A stretch of 64,000 bases of DNA, from the NCBI RefSeq assembly GCF_039831995.1, contig NZ_JBDOIO010000003.1, positions 1 to 64,000 on the forward strand, read 5' to 3'. Below are positions 1 to 7,929 of the stretch, in pieces. How positions within the stretch are numbered: position 1 is the stretch's first letter; the number at the start of each line of letters is the position of its first letter. This stretch comes from Paenibacillus pabuli (GTDB taxonomy: Bacteria > Bacillota > Bacilli > Paenibacillales > Paenibacillaceae). The position numbers and the translations under genes are program-made. Under the pieces are notes generated by a model. That model was not told the origin of the DNA, ran no database searches, and saw only the letters and a program-made list of their open reading frames with translations.

Positions 1-34
1 AATCCCTTTGGGATATTTTCTAATTACATAATGT

Positions 35-111
35 GGCGGCGTAGCTCAGCTGGCTAGAGCGTACGGTTCATACCCGTGAGGTCGGGGGTTCGATCCCCTC
101 TGCCGCTACCA
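35..111 (+). tRNA. tRNA-Met (CAT)
   Basis: A full cloverleaf can be folded: the 7-bp acceptor stem GGCGGCG pairs with TGCCGCT (G-U at the first and last pairs), the D-arm contains AGCTCAGCTGG, the anticodon loop is TTCATAC (anticodon CAT), the T-arm contains GGTTCGATCC, and CCA is encoded at 109-111. The acceptor begins with a G1-U72 pair, not the unpaired first position typical of initiator tRNA, so this is probably the elongator. It is first of three closely spaced tRNAs that probably form the end of a longer tRNA operon. Confidence 0.95.
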
Positions 112-117
112 AAAAAC

Positions 118-193
<76 letters not shown>

Positions 194-204
194 TAATACG
201 ATAT

Positions 205-285
205 GCGCGTGTGGCGGAATTGGCAGACGCACTAGACTTAGGATCTAGCGTCTTTGACGTGGGGGTTCAAGTCCCTCCACGCGCA
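205..285 (+). tRNA. tRNA-Leu (TAG)
   Basis: Class II tRNA with a long variable arm (CGTCTTTGACG). Acceptor GCGCGTG pairs perfectly with CACGCGC. The anticodon loop CTTAGGA gives TAG. After the discriminator A at 285 the DNA reads TCCA, so CCA is not directly encoded, unlike the two tRNAs upstream; maturation by a CCA-adding enzyme is inferred. Confidence 0.93.
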
Positions 286-295
286 TCCAGGAATT

Positions 296-357
296 AACGG
301 ACAGGATCAAGAGTAAAGGAAGATTATTATACTTCTATACTCTTGATCCTGTCCGTT
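296..357. repeat. Perfect 20-bp inverted repeat downstream of tRNA genes
   Basis: Left arm 296-315 and right arm 338-357 are exact reverse complements (20 bp) around a 22-nt A/T-rich loop. It sits just after tRNA-Leu, so it may terminate the tRNA transcript, but the downstream tail is TTATATTTATAAC and not a clean T run. It is unusually long and perfect for a terminator. A miniature repeat element is possible, but no second copy is visible in this window. Confidence 0.7.
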
Positions 358-560
358 TATATTTATAACCCTTGAGTTTGAGTTCATTTCAAGGTTTTTT
401 TTGTTTTTTAAACTATATAGCAAGTGAAAATAAGATAAACCGGCAGATATGATTTTTTTTTTATGCAATTGGGATTCGTATCGCACGTTTATCATTGAAT
501 TCCATTTTGACCTGGGCCATTTGCCCTGAATCAGCTCCGGCAGAAATGGGCTCACGCATA

Positions 561-603
561 TATGCCCTGGGCATAAGCTGGCGTATAGGTTTATACCTAA
601 ACC
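561..603. promoter_or_regulatory. Overlapping palindromes upstream of cupin gene
   Basis: Two compact dyads lie 26-68 bp before the cupin start. TATGCCC-T-GGGCATA at 561-575 is a perfect 7+1+7 palindrome. At 586-603 two inverted repeats interlock: TAGGT-TTAT-ACCTA (586-599) and GGTTTA-TACC-TAAACC (588-603). They could be protein operators or alternative RNA hairpins; no regulator is identified. The rest of 358-628 shows no convincing gene. Confidence 0.45.
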
Positions 604-628
604 ATGAGCGAAGGGCAGGCGTTAACTT

Positions 629-1399
629 TTGGCAACCTCTTATATGGATTATACGTTACCCACCACCCAGTTCACGTATGATGTGAACCAGAATCAATTG
701 TTCAAAAAGGATGAAAATAACTACATTAACTCCCTATCCATCAAACAGTTAAATACATTGGGGAATGCATCCCTGCTGGATATTTATTTGAGTACTGGCA
801 ATGTAGTTGAACCTCATATACATCAAAACGCAACAGAATTGGTCTATTGTATCCGTGGTTCTGCTGTCGTTTCCCTGATCAATCCTTTTACCAACGAATT
901 GTTAAACTTCCGCATTAATCCTGGCCAGGTAGCGAATGTTCCCCAAGGCTGGTGGCATTATGAAATTGCAACTCTTGATAACACTCACCTGCTGGCCATT
1001 TTTGATGCTCCGGTTCCAGAAGCGATATTTGGTTCAGACATTCTGCGTCTTACGCCTGCAAATGTACTGGCCCATACGTATTGTCTGGACGAGAACAAGG
1101 TTAAAGAGACACTAGCCCCAATTCAAAAGACCGTATTCATTGGACCGCCTGCAGATTGTGCAACTCAAGTTTCGCCAGCTGCCGAAAACATGCCTAAACC
1201 AAATAGCCAGCCCAACGCCCAGCCGAATTCTCAGCCGTATGTACAAATGCAGTACGCACCAAGTCCGGAACATATTTATCCCGATCCAATGAATTCATCG
1301 TATGGACATACCCCGAATACGGCTTATTTGCCATCGGAGTCAGATTACACGCCGTACACTGTGCAGCGCCCTCTCATTGGTAACGGTTGGAGATACTAA
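629..1399 (+). CDS. Cupin domain protein with Pro/Asn/Gln/Tyr-rich tail
   Basis: A single-domain bicupin-like fold protein of the small germin/oxalate-decarboxylase-type cupins. Motif 1 is visible as HIHQNATE followed by a Gly (H-x-H-x4-E-x6-G), and motif 2 as G-x5-P-x-G-x2-H (PQGWWH), so the metal-binding His/His/Glu/His set is intact. The domain ends near residue 185. The last ~70 residues are low-complexity and rich in Pro, Asn, Gln and Tyr, reminiscent of coat or surface proteins. A shorter paralogue without the tail is at 10302-10874. The start is uncertain: TTG at 629 has a weak AGGCG-type RBS; ATG at 644 gives a length closer to the paralogue but has no RBS. Metal, substrate and role are not known. 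Confidence 0.8.
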   Translation: MATSYMDYTLPTTQFTYDVNQNQLFKKDENNYINSLSIKQLNTLGNASLLDIYLSTGNVVEPHIHQNATELVYCIRGSAVVSLINPFTNELLNFRINPGQVANVPQGWWHYEIATLDNTHLLAIFDAPVPEAIFGSDILRLTPANVLAHTYCLDENKVKETLAPIQKTVFIGPPADCATQVSPAAENMPKPNSQPNAQPNSQPYVQMQYAPSPEHIYPDPMNSSYGHTPNTAYLPSESDYTPYTVQRPLIGNGWRY

Positions 1400-1428
1400 T
1401 TATCCCCCATAACTTTTTTTGAAATGGA

Positions 1429-1455
1429 TGTCACAGATTCATCTGCTCATTTGTC
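1429..1455 (+). promoter_or_regulatory. Candidate ECF41 sigma-dependent promoter
   Basis: TGTCACA at 1429-1435 and TGTC at 1452-1455 are separated by exactly 16 bp, 37 bp before the decarboxylase-like gene. The described ECF41 target promoter, as I recall it, is TGTCACA-N16-CGTC, so only one base differs. The ECF41 factor is encoded 0.5 kb downstream, which suggests an autoregulated two-gene operon. Confidence 0.75.
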
Positions 1456-1491
1456 TTCAGTATGTACACTACAATACGGAGGCGATTTGAA

Positions 1492-1938
1492 ATGAGTTTG
1501 AGAATGAATCACAGAGCAGTAAATCCGGGAGCTTTCAAGGCATTAATGGCAATGGAGCAGTTTGTATCGGGTCAATTTGAAGATAAAGTATTATATGAGC
1601 TGTTAAAAATCAGAGTATCACAAATCAACGGCTGTGCTTTTTGTCTTGACATGCATGCCAAAGATCTGTTGAAGCTTGGCGATTATGCAGATCACATTTT
1701 AATGCTTAGCGTATGGCGCGAAGCTCCTTTGTTCACGGAAAAAGAACGTGTTATGCTTGAACTGGCTGAAGCCGTGACCCAAATCTCTGAGCAGGGGGTT
1801 CCTTTGGATTTATACAATAAGGTCCGGGAACACTTTAGTGAAGCGGAGGTCGTGGATTTGATCATGGCGATCAATACCATAAACAACTGGAACCGAATTG
1901 CAATTACTACAGGCATGTATCCCGGCTGTTTTAATTAA
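1492..1938 (+). CDS. Carboxymuconolactone decarboxylase / AhpD-like protein (ECF41 partner)
   Basis: 148 residues, all alpha-helical AhpD-like family. The redox-type motif C-A-F-C-x3-H (CAFCLDMH) is intact, so the protein could act as a peroxidase-like or disulfide-active enzyme; the physiological substrate is unknown. The ATG at 1492 was chosen because GGAGG lies 9 bp upstream (1479-1483); an in-frame ATG at 1462 lacks an RBS. It is 35 bp upstream of the ECF41 sigma gene. ECF41 factors are known to be linked to a carboxymuconolactone decarboxylase, oxidoreductase or epimerase gene that is their main target, so the pair forms a classical ECF41 module, and the promoter-like element at 1429-1455 supports this. 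Confidence 0.9.
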   Translation: MSLRMNHRAVNPGAFKALMAMEQFVSGQFEDKVLYELLKIRVSQINGCAFCLDMHAKDLLKLGDYADHILMLSVWREAPLFTEKERVMLELAEAVTQISEQGVPLDLYNKVREHFSEAEVVDLIMAINTINNWNRIAITTGMYPGCFN

Positions 1939-1973
1939 ACATCTAATATCCGCTCCCAGAGGAGGCTTTTCAA

Positions 1974-2903
1974 ATGAATCCTGATAAACTCACCAATGAA
2001 CCGGAAGAGTCTTCTCTGGAAGTTGGTGAACTGTATATCCGTTATAAAGCATATGCTTTCTCCATTGCTTATCGAATGCTTGGGAGTGTCGTGGAAGCGG
2101 AGGATATTGTTCAGGACTGTTTTGCAGGGCTGCAGAGCAGATCTGACGAAGTAATCCGTAATCCCAAATCCTATATTGCCAAACTTGTCGTAAATCGGAG
2201 TCTGAATCAGCTGAATTCCGCGCGCAATCAAAGAGAACATTATGTTGGTGAATGGCTTCCTGAACCGATTGGCGAGACAGTGAAGCTGCCAGAGGAAACT
2301 TATGAACAGAAAGAAATGATCTCTTATGCCTATCTGGTGCTGCTGGAACGACTGACACCCGTGGAACGGGCAGTATTTGTGCTTCGTGAAGCCTTCCAGT
2401 ACGAGTACCGGGAGATTGCCGATTGGCTTGGCAAAACGGAAAGCAATTGCCGGCAAATTTTTAGCCGGGCCAGACGCAACCTGCCGGATCAACTTCCGGA
2501 TAAGGATCAGACCACCGTGGATCAAGCGACCAAAGAAAAATTGCTCGCGCGTTTCACGACTGCCTTTCTTGCTTATGATGTGACTGCCATGCTCGATCTG
2601 CTCTCTGAACAACCTGTATTTACCGCAGATGGAGGTGGACGGGTACATACGGTCATGAGATCCATGAAGGTTCATAAGGGTGTTCTCGCTCTTCTGACGT
2701 CCCGGCGTGTGCTTACCCGATTAAGGGAACGCGAGTGGGTTCCAACCATGATCAACGGGGAGCTTCAGGTTGCTCTCCTGAATAATGGGGAGTTAAGCGA
2801 GGTATTATGCCTTCAGGCGGACTTGTCGGGTGAACGAATTGAGGCAGTCTATCTGGTCGTGAATCCAGATAAACTGACTGCAATTATCGCAGGAAGTCAT
2901 TGA
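1974..2903 (+). CDS. sigJ: ECF41-family RNA polymerase sigma factor (SigJ type)
   Basis: 309 residues, longer than ordinary ECF factors because of a fused SnoaL-like C-terminal domain. Region 2 lies at about residues 20-50 (AYRMLGSVVEAEDIVQD) and region 4 at about 125-165 (LTPVERAVFVLREAF, then a helix-turn-helix). All three ECF41 hallmark motifs can be read: WLPEP in the linker, DGGG in the extension, and NPDKL close to the C-terminus. In this family the extension acts as a built-in regulator instead of a separate anti-sigma factor. RBS GGAGG lies 8 bp before ATG 1974. It is co-directional with the decarboxylase-like gene and followed by a terminator. NPDKLT also occurs at the very N-terminus, probably by coincidence. 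The inducing signal is unknown. Confidence 0.93.
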   Translation: MNPDKLTNEPEESSLEVGELYIRYKAYAFSIAYRMLGSVVEAEDIVQDCFAGLQSRSDEVIRNPKSYIAKLVVNRSLNQLNSARNQREHYVGEWLPEPIGETVKLPEETYEQKEMISYAYLVLLERLTPVERAVFVLREAFQYEYREIADWLGKTESNCRQIFSRARRNLPDQLPDKDQTTVDQATKEKLLARFTTAFLAYDVTAMLDLLSEQPVFTADGGGRVHTVMRSMKVHKGVLALLTSRRVLTRLREREWVPTMINGELQVALLNNGELSEVLCLQADLSGERIEAVYLVVNPDKLTAIIAGSH

Positions 2904-2930
2904 ACAACTATGTAGAAAATGCGCATTTAA

Positions 2931-2972
2931 AGAAAGCGGCTTGTTCCTATTAACGGAACAGCCGCTTTTGTG
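2931..2972 (+). terminator. Rho-independent terminator after ECF41 module
   Basis: AAAGCGGCTTGTTCC pairs with GGAACAGCCGCTTT and is followed by TTGTGTT. It ends the decarboxylase-sigma transcript. The remaining ~190 bp before the next gene show nothing clear. Confidence 0.85.
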
Positions 2973-3160
2973 TTATGTAGGTGCAGATTGAGGTATTGGG
3001 ATAATGCTCTGCAACGGACTTAATGATGAATACCGGATTCAAGTAATTTGATTCTTATTGAGTACGTGGTATGATCCTAATGTGGTGTTTGTTTCAATTT
3101 TTAGGATGAGAATGGAAGCGATTATTCGGAATTTCCCGAAAATAAGTGAGGTAGGCACTA

Positions 3161-3889
3161 TTGAGACAGCTGAATTATTTTAATGTTTTTATTTTCCTTA
3201 GCGTAGTTACTGTGGTTACGGTAGGACTGTACTTTGCAGCTGCTGACTGGCTGGACCAACGATATTTCCGGTTTCTTATCTGGAATCTGTTTTTGGCCTG
3301 GATTCCGTTTGTTTTCTCTTTTATTTCATATGGATTCAGTGAAGCGAAGTGGAGAGTGGCTCCATGGCTTGCGGTGGCAAGTGGGCTCTTATGGCTGTTG
3401 TTTTTTCCGAATGCGTCCTATATCGTAACGGATCTTGTTCATCTGACGGCGCGGAGTTCGCGTTACTATGCTGAAAACGGTCTGGATTACAGGTACTGGT
3501 ACGATCTGATTGTAGTGCTGATGTTTGTATGGACAGGCTTGCTGCTTGGTTTTTTGTCCATGTATCAGCTCCAAGAGGTTATATATCGAAAAATGGGAAA
3601 TGTGGCGTCATGGGTCTTTGTACTGGCGGGCTGCGCTTTGGGGAGCTACGGTGTGCTGCTCGGGCGGGTCTACCGTCTGAACAGTTGGGATGCCTTAACT
3701 AACCGGGATACGCTGTTTAAATTGGTAGTTGAAAGTGTTAGTCGTCCATCGATTGCGTTTTGCCTGTTTTTTGGTCTATTTATACTCACCATCTACTTGA
3801 CGCTGCACTATCTCATGAATGCAAAATTGACGCGTGAAAAGAAGATGGATCCTAGGGGACTTGAGACAGATCAGCAAGCTTTCCGTTAA
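3161..3889 (+). CDS. DUF1361 integral membrane protein
   Basis: 242 residues with about six to seven hydrophobic segments and a conserved central block containing LLWLLFFPNASYIVTDLVHL, characteristic of DUF1361 membrane proteins. The translation starts with TTG at 3161, preceded by GTGAGG about 9 bp upstream. The C-terminus is short, cytoplasmic and charged. No function is established for the family. It stands alone between terminators and converges with the alpha/beta hydrolase gene. Confidence 0.85.
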   Translation: MRQLNYFNVFIFLSVVTVVTVGLYFAAADWLDQRYFRFLIWNLFLAWIPFVFSFISYGFSEAKWRVAPWLAVASGLLWLLFFPNASYIVTDLVHLTARSSRYYAENGLDYRYWYDLIVVLMFVWTGLLLGFLSMYQLQEVIYRKMGNVASWVFVLAGCALGSYGVLLGRVYRLNSWDALTNRDTLFKLVVESVSRPSIAFCLFFGLFILTIYLTLHYLMNAKLTREKKMDPRGLETDQQAFR

Positions 3890-3927
3890 ATCATAGGAAC
3901 GGAATTGAATTAGCAGATTTAATACGA

Positions 3928-3967
3928 AAAAGGCTGTCCCGTAGTGGTGCGCAAGGGGACAGCCTTT
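3928..3967. terminator. Bidirectional terminator
   Basis: AAAAAGGCTGTCCC pairs with GGGGACAGCCTTT between convergent genes. A runs on the left and T runs on the right make it usable from both sides. Confidence 0.85.
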
Positions 3968-3973
3968 AAACAT

Positions 3974-5008
3974 TTAGCGAATGGAGTGCGTCTTGTTGTT
4001 GTTCGAAAGCAATTGCAGGATGGTTTGGATAACGAGGTCGGGTTCGTCATGAATGACCATGTGTCCGCTTTTCGAAGCAACGATGAGCTCACTATCCTCC
4101 GATATGTTCAACATGTTGCGCTGTCCCGCTTGCCAGATGGATTCAAGTTCCTTTCCAATATCATCGGATATTCCTGCCTGAGCATAGTTTTGGGGGAGCC
4201 CGCGAGCAATGATTCGTACAGGGATGGATTCGAGGTTTTGGCCGCGAATGGCATCTTCTGTTTTATAGGCAAGAGCAGCTTCCTCTTCTTTGGCATGAAA
4301 AAAGGAAGGGGTTGCTATTACATTAACAAATGCATCCCGATCTTGTTTGGCAACCAATCCTTCAAGCATGAAGTCTGGAAACAGCCGGAAACTTCCGGAT
4401 AACTTCAAAACCGACAATAAGGAAGCAGGCGGATTACCTTGAAAGTGAGCCTGTTTCAGCAAATCCTTCGTATTTCGTTCATCATCCTCAGGTCTTGCAT
4501 CAATAAGGACCAAGCCTTCCACGTCGTTTCTGTAGGTTTGTGCGAACAGCCTGGCATACATTCCACCAAGAGAATGTCCTACCATAATATATGGCCCACC
4601 AATGCCTTCTTTCTCCAGAGCTGTATGTAACTCTTTAACAATATTTGCACCAGAACGTTCAGTGGGGGAGGGCTCACTCCACGCATACCCTGCGCGGTCG
4701 TAGGTAACCACTGTGGCGTATTTGGCCAGTTCATTAGGGATATCACGCCAGGATAGACTGGTTTCACCACTTCCTGCCTCCAAAATAATGGTAGGAGACC
4801 CGCTTCCTTGTTGATGAATGTGAAGCTGGTAACCTCCGGCTTCAACTAATTTTCCCGAAGGTGGATAGTCTCCTTTTGCCTTCACTGAGGCATACCATTC
4901 ATAGAGGAAACCTACGCTAATAACCAATAGCGCTGTACAGAACAGCAGGGTTATGAATTTTAACACTCTCCATTTTTTGCGTCGATTGCCTGAAATGCTA
5001 GTCTGCAT
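3974..5008 (-). CDS. Membrane-anchored alpha/beta hydrolase
   Basis: 344 residues. A single N-terminal membrane segment (about 17-38) anchors the protein, followed by an alpha/beta hydrolase domain. The nucleophile elbow is GHSLGG (Ser146), the likely acid Asp170 is in LVLIDARPED, and the His is in SKSGHMVIHDEP near the C-terminus, so the triad is complete. The substrate is unknown; the fold fits an esterase or lactonase. The gene is divergent from a TetR regulator with a 19-bp palindrome between them, so it is the likely target of that regulator. Confidence 0.85.
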   Translation of the reverse strand: MQTSISGNRRKKWRVLKFITLLFCTALLVISVGFLYEWYASVKAKGDYPPSGKLVEAGGYQLHIHQQGSGSPTIILEAGSGETSLSWRDIPNELAKYATVVTYDRAGYAWSEPSPTERSGANIVKELHTALEKEGIGGPYIMVGHSLGGMYARLFAQTYRNDVEGLVLIDARPEDDERNTKDLLKQAHFQGNPPASLLSVLKLSGSFRLFPDFMLEGLVAKQDRDAFVNVIATPSFFHAKEEEAALAYKTEDAIRGQNLESIPVRIIARGLPQNYAQAGISDDIGKELESIWQAGQRNMLNISEDSELIVASKSGHMVIHDEPDLVIQTILQLLSNNNKTHSIR

Positions 5009-5040
5009 CCTTAGTAATTCCTTTCTTTACAATCTTTTTA

Positions 5041-5059
5041 TTTAATACGATGTATTAAA
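5041..5059. promoter_or_regulatory. Perfect palindrome, probable TetR operator
   Basis: TTTAATAC-GAT-GTATTAAA: 8-bp arms, 3-bp spacer, located 33 bp from the hydrolase start and 55 bp from the TetR start. Position and symmetry fit a dimeric TetR binding site controlling both divergent genes. Confidence 0.7.
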
Positions 5060-5113
5060 AAGAATTATAACACAGTGTACTATAAAAAGAGAAGCTTGGT
5101 GTATAATGAAGCC

Positions 5114-5707
5114 ATGCCCAAAATTGTAGACCATGAAAAACAAAGATCAATTGTTGCTGCCGCAGCTATTCGCGTTATCCGGGATAATGGACTTGAACAC
5201 GCCACTGTTCGGACTATAGCGAAGGAAGCGGGCCTATCCGTAGGATCAATGAGGCATTATTTTGCCACACAGGCTGAGCTATTTGCATTTTGCATGAATC
5301 TGTTTGCGGAAAGGGTGAAACAGAGAGTAGAAGCGTTACAGATGAGTGGAACCGTGTTGGAGAATATGAAAAATCTCCTGCTGCAATTTCTTCCACTGGA
5401 TGAGGACAGGAAAATGGAAATGGAGGTCTGGTTTTCTTTTTCGGCCAAAGTGCTGATGTACCCTGAATTAAAAAAGTTAAGCGATCAAATGCATAACGGT
5501 ATGTATCTATCCGCTCAATTGGTTATCCAGGAGCTGCGCGAACATGGCATGGCACATCCGGATCTGGATGCCGAGATCGAAACAGAGAAGTTGTATGCTC
5601 TGGTAGATGGACTAGCCATTCATACGCTAATGCAACCCGAAAGGCTAAGTGTTCAACGGATGGAGCAGGTGATAGAACAACACTTAATCATGCTTTGTCA
5701 GCCGTAG
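5114..5707 (+). CDS. TetR family transcriptional regulator
   Basis: 197 residues from ATG 5114. The N-terminus PKIVDHEKQR and the helix-turn-helix (TIAKEAGLSVGSMRHYF, about residues 30-47) are typical of TetR. The C-terminal ligand-binding domain is not assignable to a subgroup. In-frame GTG codons upstream (5075, 5099) are possible starts, but homologous TetR proteins usually begin at MPKIVDH. No RBS lies close to ATG 5114; a TATAAT at 5102-5107 is only 6 bp upstream, so either the mRNA is leaderless or an upstream GTG is used. It probably represses itself and the divergent hydrolase through the palindrome at 5041-5059. Confidence 0.88.
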   Translation: MPKIVDHEKQRSIVAAAAIRVIRDNGLEHATVRTIAKEAGLSVGSMRHYFATQAELFAFCMNLFAERVKQRVEALQMSGTVLENMKNLLLQFLPLDEDRKMEMEVWFSFSAKVLMYPELKKLSDQMHNGMYLSAQLVIQELREHGMAHPDLDAEIETEKLYALVDGLAIHTLMQPERLSVQRMEQVIEQHLIMLCQP

Positions 5708-5773
5708 ATTACAGCACCATGTATGGTGGATGTAAGAACCGGGCGAGCAAAAGAAAAAAAGGTGAGTAAAACA

Positions 5774-6802
5774 ATGACATACGAAACGGATTTGATACGC
5801 AAGATAGATAAAGTCATGGAGAGTATCGATTTTTCTGGTGTGATTTTGTTAAAACAACGTGGCCAATTGCTTTTGAACAGGAGTCGTGGGTACGCCAATC
5901 GAAGCGAAGCAATCCCCAACCAGATGGATACCCGGTTTGGAATTGCTTCAGGATGCAAAATCTTCACGGCAGTAAGTGTATGCCAGCTAATTGAGCAGGG
6001 TAAACTGTCTGGCGATTCATTGCTGAAAGATGTGTTGAGTATTGACTTTCCATTATGGGACAAAAATGTTACGGTGCATCAATTACTAACGCATACTTCA
6101 GGCATTCCGGATTATTTTGACGAGGAAGTGATGGAGGACTTTGCCGATTTGTGGAAAGAGCGGCCTGTCTACTCGATGAGACAGCCAAGTGACTTTTTGC
6201 CGATGTTCCGGCATCTGCCAATGAAGTCAACACCCGGTGAACGTTTCCACTATAATAATGCGGCATTTATCGTGTTAGGCTTGATTGTGGAAGAACAATC
6301 GGGACAACCTTTCACCGAATATGTACAGGAACACATTTTTAAACGTTGCGGGATGACGAATTCAGGTTATTTTTTGACCGATCAGCTTCCACGAAACACA
6401 GCAATCGGATATATTGATCATGACGATGGAACATGGAACACCAATATATTCTCGATCCCAATCAAGGGTGGGGCCGATGGTGGGGCGTATACAACAGCAC
6501 CTGATATGATTCGTTTCTGGGATGGACTGTTAAATTATAAATTACTGAGTGAATCGACAACACAACATTTGACTACACCTCATGTACAAGAAGAAGGAGA
6601 GACCTACTATGGCCAGGGTGTTTGGGTTGATCAAAAAGGAGAAGATATTTTCAAAGTACATGTCATGGGATTTGATCCTGGGGTGTCGTTTATGTCTTCG
6701 CTATACCTAGAACATGCAGCACAACTGGTCGTGCTCTCCAATAAGGAATCAGGTCCATATCCCATAACACTTGCGATTGAAGAGACACTTTTTGAGGTGT
6801 AA
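5774..6802 (+). CDS. Serine hydrolase, class C beta-lactamase-like fold
   Basis: 342 residues from ATG 5774, chosen because AAAGGTGAG ends 8 bp upstream; GTG 5762 and ATG 5723 are in-frame alternatives. The catalytic S-x-x-K is SGCK (Ser59, Lys62) and Y-x-N is YNN (Tyr160). The third motif, usually HTG, appears as HVMG in KVHVMGFDPG, so it is altered. There is no signal peptide, which suggests a cytoplasmic esterase or peptidase rather than an antibiotic resistance enzyme. It starts 66 bp after tetR and could share its transcript. Confidence 0.85.
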   Translation: MTYETDLIRKIDKVMESIDFSGVILLKQRGQLLLNRSRGYANRSEAIPNQMDTRFGIASGCKIFTAVSVCQLIEQGKLSGDSLLKDVLSIDFPLWDKNVTVHQLLTHTSGIPDYFDEEVMEDFADLWKERPVYSMRQPSDFLPMFRHLPMKSTPGERFHYNNAAFIVLGLIVEEQSGQPFTEYVQEHIFKRCGMTNSGYFLTDQLPRNTAIGYIDHDDGTWNTNIFSIPIKGGADGGAYTTAPDMIRFWDGLLNYKLLSESTTQHLTTPHVQEEGETYYGQGVWVDQKGEDIFKVHVMGFDPGVSFMSSLYLEHAAQLVVLSNKESGPYPITLAIEETLFEV

Positions 6803-6833
6803 TGAAGTAAAACAATGTACGTCAATAACCCCA

Positions 6834-6871
6834 ACCGATCGGGAAGTACCCGGTCATGGTTGGGGTAATAT
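6834..6871. terminator. Bidirectional terminator
   Basis: ACCCCAACC pairs with GGTTGGGGT with an inner CGGG/CCCG step, between two convergent serine hydrolase genes. Confidence 0.8.
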
Positions 6872-6900
6872 TGTGTTTTACATAAACCGATAGATGCGGT

Positions 6901-7929
6901 TTACAATAGTTTAAGTAACTGTGGAGCAATCAATCTAGGGAAAACATCCAGAGGAGGTTTTTCCTTCTTTCGTTTGTCGTTCGTCAAGACCGTAACAAGC
7001 TCAAGCTCAGGAACAACGTACACAAACTGACCGCCATATCCACGGGCGTAATAATAGTGAAGTACAGACTTACTCTGCTCAGCGGTGTTTATGGAGGTGT
7101 ACTCAGACCCATACCCCGACGATTGTTTACGTTCTCCACTAAATTCAGATGATTCATCAGTCTTGCAAGTATCGACCCACCAGTGCCAGCCGTAGCTTCC
7201 ACGGTTCGGTGGAGTCACGGTAATGAATGCTTCTGTAGAACGGGCAACGAGAGCACTTGAAATCAAACGTTCACCATGCCACGTACCTTTCTGCAAAAAG
7301 AGCTGACCGAATTTCAGCAAATCCACTGGCAGCATCTTTAACCCAAATCCCCCTGTATGTACACCCTGAGGATCACTCTCCCACTGATACTCCGTAATCC
7401 CCAATGGACCAAACAAATAACGTTCAGCGAACTCCGCTACGCTCATTCCAGTTTGTTGCATAAGGATGGCCGCAAGTATTTGCGATACCCCCGAATTGTA
7501 TTCCATATGGGTTCCTGGTGAATGACTAAGACGTTGCTCCAACGCAAAGTTCACCCAATGATCCGTGCGTGTCATACGTGGAAACGAATTTTGTCCGCCA
7601 AACTCATCCCAGTTGAAACCGGCTGTCATGGTGAGCAGCTGTTCCAGAGTGATTTGCGGTTTCCGGGGGTCAGGATCTGAAGCTAGCTTCGGGAAAAAGG
7701 TAGAGAGTGGAGTGGATGCATCAGGCAGCCACCCGTGATCCATCGCGATACAGATAAGTGCAGACAGCACACTTTTGGTGCACGAATTGACTTTGGCGAT
7801 CTGATTAGCTGCTTCTTGATTGCGATAATGCTGGTATATGTGCTCCCCTTGCATGCTGACGAGGCAGCTTCGAAGATCTAATGAAGGAATCTGTTGTTGA
7901 AATATGGATTGTACGGATAAAGGATTCAT
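6901..7929 (-). CDS. Serine hydrolase, beta-lactamase family
   Basis: 342 residues, the same broad family as the convergent neighbour but a different branch. S-x-x-K is SCTK (Ser49, Lys52); the tyrosine motif reads YNSG (Tyr144) instead of Y-x-N; a glycine-rich RGYGGQ segment near residue 300 replaces the classical K-T-G. This pattern resembles 6-aminohexanoate-dimer hydrolase/EstB-type esterases. No signal peptide. GGGAC precedes the ATG. Substrate unknown. Confidence 0.85.
   Translation of the reverse strand: MNPLSVQSIFQQQIPSLDLRSCLVSMQGEHIYQHYRNQEAANQIAKVNSCTKSVLSALICIAMDHGWLPDASTPLSTFFPKLASDPDPRKPQITLEQLLTMTAGFNWDEFGGQNSFPRMTRTDHWVNFALEQRLSHSPGTHMEYNSGVSQILAAILMQQTGMSVAEFAERYLFGPLGITEYQWESDPQGVHTGGFGLKMLPVDLLKFGQLFLQKGTWHGERLISSALVARSTEAFITVTPPNRGSYGWHWWVDTCKTDESSEFSGERKQSSGYGSEYTSINTAEQSKSVLHYYYARGYGGQFVYVVPELELVTVLTNDKRKKEKPPLDVFPRLIAPQLLKLL

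Noticed and set aside
495..686. Small ORF of 63 codons before the cupin gene
   Set aside because: No RBS, overlaps the cupin start in another frame and runs through the palindromes.
5698..6063. Antisense ORF over the serine hydrolase gene
   Set aside because: Shadow frame of a gene with intact catalytic motifs.
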